Below, one piece after another: positions 15,734 through 19,128 of a stretch of 19,128 nt of DNA (position 1 is the stretch's first letter; each line of letters opens with the position of its first letter). The position numbers were made by a program, and so were the translations under genes. The notes beneath the pieces are model-generated. The model was not told the origin of the DNA and ran no database searches. It worked only from the letters and a program-made list of their open reading frames with translations. Source of the DNA: JBLHRE01 sp047625765 (GTDB lineage: Bacteria > Bacteroidota > Bacteroidia > Flavobacteriales > JBLHRE01); NCBI GenBank assembly GCA_047625765.1, contig JBLHRE010000019.1, forward strand, positions 1 to 19,128, written 5' to 3'.

Positions 15734-16971
15734 TTATTTTTGCTTTTGTAATACAGTGTGTTTGAATTTTCTGGAGTAAAGATCTGCTTTGCACAACGCA
15801 ATACATCTTCTACACTTACGGCATTGTATAAGGCCTGCTCTTCGTTAACCATGCTTGCACCTCCCATTAATTCCGCACTCGCCAAATTAATGGCTTTATT
15901 AAGCACGCTCATTTCTGAAAACAACAAGACCGAGGTTACCTTATTTTTTACTTTCTGCAATTCCTCATCCGTTAATCCTTCATTCAATAATTTTACAATT
16001 ACCGCATACAGTTTTTGTTCTGCCAATTCAAAACTTACATCTTCGGCTATCTTTCCACTGAAATAAAATAATCCAGGGTCTGAATCTCCCCCTACATAGG
16101 CCGATATATCAGAAAATATGTACGCTTCTTTTACTAACGATTGGAACAATCGAGAAGACTGACCTCTGCTTAATAAATCGGATAAAAGATCATAAGCATG
16201 ATAGTCTTTATGATCTCTTGCACACATATGGTACGTTTTGTACAATGCATTTACGGGTACATCTCTTTCTACTGTAAGCACACGCGCCTCTGTTTGTATT
16301 GGCTCTACACTTAAGTTTCTGGTTAGGATATCGCGCTTAGGTATTCCGTTAAAATATTTTTCTGTTAGTGATTTAACATTTGCCAATTCTACATCGCCTG
16401 CAACCACCAAAATTGCATTGTTAGGCGCATAATGTTTGTAAAAGAATTTTTTCACATCATCCATTACAGCTTCTTCTATATGCGAAATTTCTTTTCCTAT
16501 AGTTGCCCATCGGTATGGGTGTTGTTTGTAAGAAAGTTCTCGCAGCAGCAAATGTACATCGCCATAAGGTTGGTTTAAATAGCGCTGCTTAAACTCTTCT
16601 ATTACTACACTTCTTTGTACTTCTAGACTTTTAGGAGTAAAGGCCAAAGCTTTCATTCTATCACTTTCTAACCAGAAAGCTGTTTCCAAATTATCTTTGG
16701 GTAGGGTGATGTAATAGTTGGTAATATCATTAGAAGTAAAGGCATTGTTTTGCCCCCCAACTTTATCTACATGAATATCGTAATCCGGTATATTTTCTGA
16801 GCCTCCAAACATTAAATGTTCGAACAAATGTGCGAAACCAGTTTTTTCAGGAGATTCATCTCTTGCTCCAACATCGTACATTAAATTAAAAGCAACTATA
16901 GGCGTAGACTTATCTTGGTGAACAATTACGCGCAACCCGTTCTCCAAGACAAACTTATCAAATGCTATCAT
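15730..16971 (-). CDS. M16-family zinc metallopeptidase, active subunit
   Basis: A 413-residue M16B peptidase. The inverted zinc motif HLFEH lies at residues 48-52 and the third ligand Glu at about 125-126 in the SVVIEEFKQR segment. The GGQNNAFTSNDITNYY strand and the later half (LLSRGQSSRLFQSLV) are typical of the family. Members degrade peptides or process presequences in a clam-shell chamber. With the inactive partner encoded directly downstream it probably forms a heterodimer. No signal peptide is evident, so a cytoplasmic or non-classical location is likely, although relatives can be periplasmic. It starts 19 bases after the flavoprotein gene. Confidence 0.94.
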   Translation of the reverse strand: MIAFDKFVLENGLRVIVHQDKSTPIVAFNLMYDVGARDESPEKTGFAHLFEHLMFGGSENIPDYDIHVDKVGGQNNAFTSNDITNYYITLPKDNLETAFWLESDRMKALAFTPKSLEVQRSVVIEEFKQRYLNQPYGDVHLLLRELSYKQHPYRWATIGKEISHIEEAVMDDVKKFFYKHYAPNNAILVVAGDVELANVKSLTEKYFNGIPKRDILTRNLSVEPIQTEARVLTVERDVPVNALYKTYHMCARDHKDYHAYDLLSDLLSRGQSSRLFQSLVKEAYIFSDISAYVGGDSDPGLFYFSGKIAEDVSFELAEQKLYAVIVKLLNEGLTDEELQKVKNKVTSVLLFSEMSVLNKAINLASAELMGGASMVNEEQALYNAVSVEDVLRCAKQIFTPENSNTLYYKSKNK

Positions 16972-16990
16972 AAATTATTTTTTATGGGGA

Positions 16991-17932
16991 TTATAAAGCC
17001 GCCAATCGATTAATAGTACTTTGGAAATCTGTCCAAATTTCTTCTAAAATTTTACCAGCAGGCATTACTTGGTTTATGCCTCCAGAAACCTGCCCAATTT
17101 CTAGCTCTCCATCTTTCATATCGCCTTCAAACATCCCTTTCTTTGCTCTTGCTCTTCCTAGCAGTTCTTTCAATTGTTCTGGACTTGCACAGGCGCTATA
17201 AGCTTCTTGGACTTGATTGAAAAATTCGTTTTTTAATAATCGTACCGGTGTAAGTTCCTTTAATGTAAGTTGAGTGGCTCCTTCTTGCGCTTCGACTACC
17301 GCATTTTTAAAATTACCATGTGCAGAAGATTCTTCGCTTGCAACAAATCGACTTCCAATTTGTGCTCCTTCTGCGCCTAGTGCAAATACCGCTGCCATTG
17401 CACGGCCGTCACCTACCCCTCCTGCGGCAATTACCGGTATTTTAACCGCATTACACACTTGTGGTATCAAACACAGGGTTGTGGTCTCTTCTCTTCCATT
17501 GTGCCCTCCTGCTTCAAATCCTTCGGCTACGATTGCATCAACACCAGCAAGTTCAGATTTCAAGGCAAATTTCACATTAGATACGACATGTACGACTACA
17601 ATTCCTTTCTTTTGTAAAAACTTGGTCCAGGTTTTAGGATTACCAGCAGAAGTAAAAACTATGGGTGCCATTTCGTCCACTATAATCTCCATCAACTTAT
17701 CTATGTCCGGATATAACAAAGGAATATTAATAGCAAATGGCTTGTCTGTTGCTGCTTTACACTTTTGAATATGCGTTCTTAGTATTTCTGGATACATAGA
17801 CCCTGCACCAATAACACCCAAGCCACCAGCATTACTGACTGCTGATGCTAATTCCCAACCACTACACCAAATCATTCCTGCTTGGATAATTGGATATTGA
17901 ATTTTGAAAAGCGCTCTAATTCTATTTTGCAT
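16991..17932 (-). CDS. Nitronate monooxygenase / FabK-like FMN flavoprotein
   Basis: A 313-residue TIM-barrel FMN protein of the 2-nitropropane dioxygenase family. Seen are IQYPIIQAGMIWCSGWELASAVS at the N-terminus, AEGFEAGGHNGR with His144 near the active site, and the FMN phosphate-binding segments AAGGVGDGR (169-177) and GAQIGSRF (189-196). Family members oxidise alkyl nitronates, act as NAD(P)H:quinone reductases, or reduce enoyl-ACP (FabK). Sequence reading alone does not separate these. It overlaps the subtilase stop by one base (TAATG), so it is translationally coupled to an exported protease; no functional link between the two is obvious. Confidence 0.88.
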   Translation of the reverse strand: MQNRIRALFKIQYPIIQAGMIWCSGWELASAVSNAGGLGVIGAGSMYPEILRTHIQKCKAATDKPFAINIPLLYPDIDKLMEIIVDEMAPIVFTSAGNPKTWTKFLQKKGIVVVHVVSNVKFALKSELAGVDAIVAEGFEAGGHNGREETTTLCLIPQVCNAVKIPVIAAGGVGDGRAMAAVFALGAEGAQIGSRFVASEESSAHGNFKNAVVEAQEGATQLTLKELTPVRLLKNEFFNQVQEAYSACASPEQLKELLGRARAKKGMFEGDMKDGELEIGQVSGGINQVMPAGKILEEIWTDFQSTINRLAAL

Positions 17933-19128
17933 TAGTGTACTAACTTGATAGTTTCTGACTGGTTACCAGCAATAACTTTTAATTGATACATACCTCTTGA
18001 AATAATCATTGGCAATTGCAAAGTTACACGGTTCGATGTGTTATTCAATCTCCAAACCTGAACAATTCTTCCTGTCATGTCAATCAATTCTACCTGCTCT
18101 ACTATTACTCCTTCTTTCCAATATATCTTAAAATTAGACGCTACCGGATTTGGAATCAATTGCAAAGAGAACATGTTGGTTTCGTTTACACTTAAGCTTA
18201 GAATATTACTAGCCACTTCAAAGTCGGGAATTCCATGTCCGTAGTCATCATCTGGATTATCGTACAAATGAGCACTTCTTTGTATCGCATCAAAAATATC
18301 CATGTTACTGGCATTTGGATGCTTCTGCCACAAACAAGCAGACATACCCGCCATTATTGGTGAAGCAAATGATGTTCCGTTGGCATAAGTAACAGCTTCA
18401 TTATTATATCCTGCAACAGCAGCTGCTTGTCCTCTTGCAGAAACATTTGGTTTTACATCACCATCGTAGGATGGTCCTCTTGAACTAAATCCCGCAATAT
18501 TTCCAATAACGTCTACTGCACCAATGGCCATCACCGAATCTCCATCGGCTGGGGCGCCTATGTAATACCAAGGCCCATTACCCGAGTTTCCTGCAGAATT
18601 TACCACCAAAATTCCTTTTGCCGCTGCCATATCTGCTGCTCTGGTAACTAGCGTGGTATTGCCATCTAACATTTCGTAAGTGTGATTAGTGGTAGAATCG
18701 TCAAAGGTGGTGTAACCCAAGGATGAGTTTATAACATCTACTCCAATACTATCTGCATGCTCTGCTGCCTGCAACCAGTAATATTCTTCTACCAAGGTTT
18801 CGGAACCCACATCTTCTGTTCTAAATAAATAAAAAGATGCATCGGGTGCGGTTCCTATAATAGAATCTGGAAACCAAGCTGCAATAGTTGAAAGTACTTG
18901 CGTCCCGTGATAGCTAGAGCCGTAAACATTAGAATCTCGGTCTACAAAATCGTACGTATCCAAAATCCTATTTTCGTCTCTTAATCGGTCAAAAATCTTG
19001 TGCGAGTCTACATCAAAAAATCCACCATCGAAAATGGCTATTTCCATTCCTTGTCCAGAAAACCCATCATTATGCAATGAAATTCCGTTTAGCTGCAATA
19101 TTTGTTGTTCTGCTGCTCCGTAACTAAA
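17932..19128 (-). CDS. Subtilisin-like (S8) serine protease with T9SS type A sorting domain, N-terminally partial
   Basis: The frame runs off the right edge of the window: codons upstream of a TTG at 19098 stay open (FSYGAAEQQI before LQLNGISLH), so the start is not visible. The catalytic triad is complete: Asp in IAIFDGGF (codon 19027-19029), His in SSYHGTQVLS (18907-18909) and Ser in NGTSFASPIMAG (18370-18372), with the oxyanion Asn in NSAGNSGNG. The last ~80 residues form a type A T9SS sorting domain (LIPNPVASNFKIYW, VELIDMTGRIVQ, SRGMYQLKV, ending IKLVH). An exported or surface-attached endopeptidase is expected. It is the first visible gene of the block and is coupled to the flavoprotein gene. 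Confidence 0.95.
   Translation of the reverse strand, partial: FSYGAAEQQILQLNGISLHNDGFSGQGMEIAIFDGGFFDVDSHKIFDRLRDENRILDTYDFVDRDSNVYGSSYHGTQVLSTIAAWFPDSIIGTAPDASFYLFRTEDVGSETLVEEYYWLQAAEHADSIGVDVINSSLGYTTFDDSTTNHTYEMLDGNTTLVTRAADMAAAKGILVVNSAGNSGNGPWYYIGAPADGDSVMAIGAVDVIGNIAGFSSRGPSYDGDVKPNVSARGQAAAVAGYNNEAVTYANGTSFASPIMAGMSACLWQKHPNASNMDIFDAIQRSAHLYDNPDDDYGHGIPDFEVASNILSLSVNETNMFSLQLIPNPVASNFKIYWKEGVIVEQVELIDMTGRIVQVWRLNNTSNRVTLQLPMIISRGMYQLKVIAGNQSETIKLVH

Noticed and set aside
17274..17768. 164-codon open frame on the plus strand
   Set aside because: It is antisense to the flavoprotein gene, which has clear FMN motifs; the product is Ala/Pro/Thr/Ser-rich as expected for a mirror frame.

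Overview
The window is an A+T-rich stretch of a Bacteroidota chromosome, most likely a flavobacterium-like (Flavobacteriales) organism. The evidence is three type IX secretion (T9SS) cargo proteins with type A or type B C-terminal sorting domains, a DUF5777-type beta-barrel, promoters of the TTG-N(19-23)-TAnnTTTG type used by Bacteroidota, and an almost complete lack of Shine-Dalgarno sequences in front of genes. No tRNA, rRNA, CRISPR array, intact insertion sequence or phage gene is visible.

Layout. (1) Positions 1-4941, plus strand: the 3' part of a large repeat-built T9SS type B surface protein; a small DgkA-type lipid kinase with altered key residues; a tight trio of mono-haem cytochrome lipoprotein, DUF5777-like beta-barrel and di-haem cytochrome c; then a small outer-membrane barrel protein. 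(2) A strong hairpin at 4945-4971 separates this from the convergent minus-strand block. (3) Positions 4997-11624, minus strand: guaB (IMP dehydrogenase), then three consecutive SurA/PpiC-type periplasmic folding factors (two with tandem parvulin domains, one a lipoprotein with a degenerate domain), then a MoxR AAA+ ATPase. A promoter lies before guaB and a second one before the folding-factor genes. (4) Positions 11625-12438: a scar-like accessory region with a shrunken, catalytically empty Mrr-type restriction endonuclease and a possible 44-codon ORF. (5) Positions 12439-19128, minus strand: an apparently coupled run of T9SS type A subtilisin-like protease (cut by the window edge), a nitronate monooxygenase/FabK-like flavoprotein, an active and an inactive M16 peptidase subunit, and a fibronectin-III-like T9SS type B protein.

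How the parts work together. Most genes concern the cell envelope: outer-membrane protein folding (SurA/PpiC cluster), exported proteases and adhesin-like T9SS cargo, and an exported c-type cytochrome and barrel set that may move electrons at or across the outer membrane. guaB is the main cytoplasmic housekeeping enzyme. No complete new defence or mobile system is visible. The most unusual items are the in-frame, active-site-less Mrr remnant, the cytochrome/DUF5777 trio, and the DgkA homologue lacking residues normally needed for catalysis.
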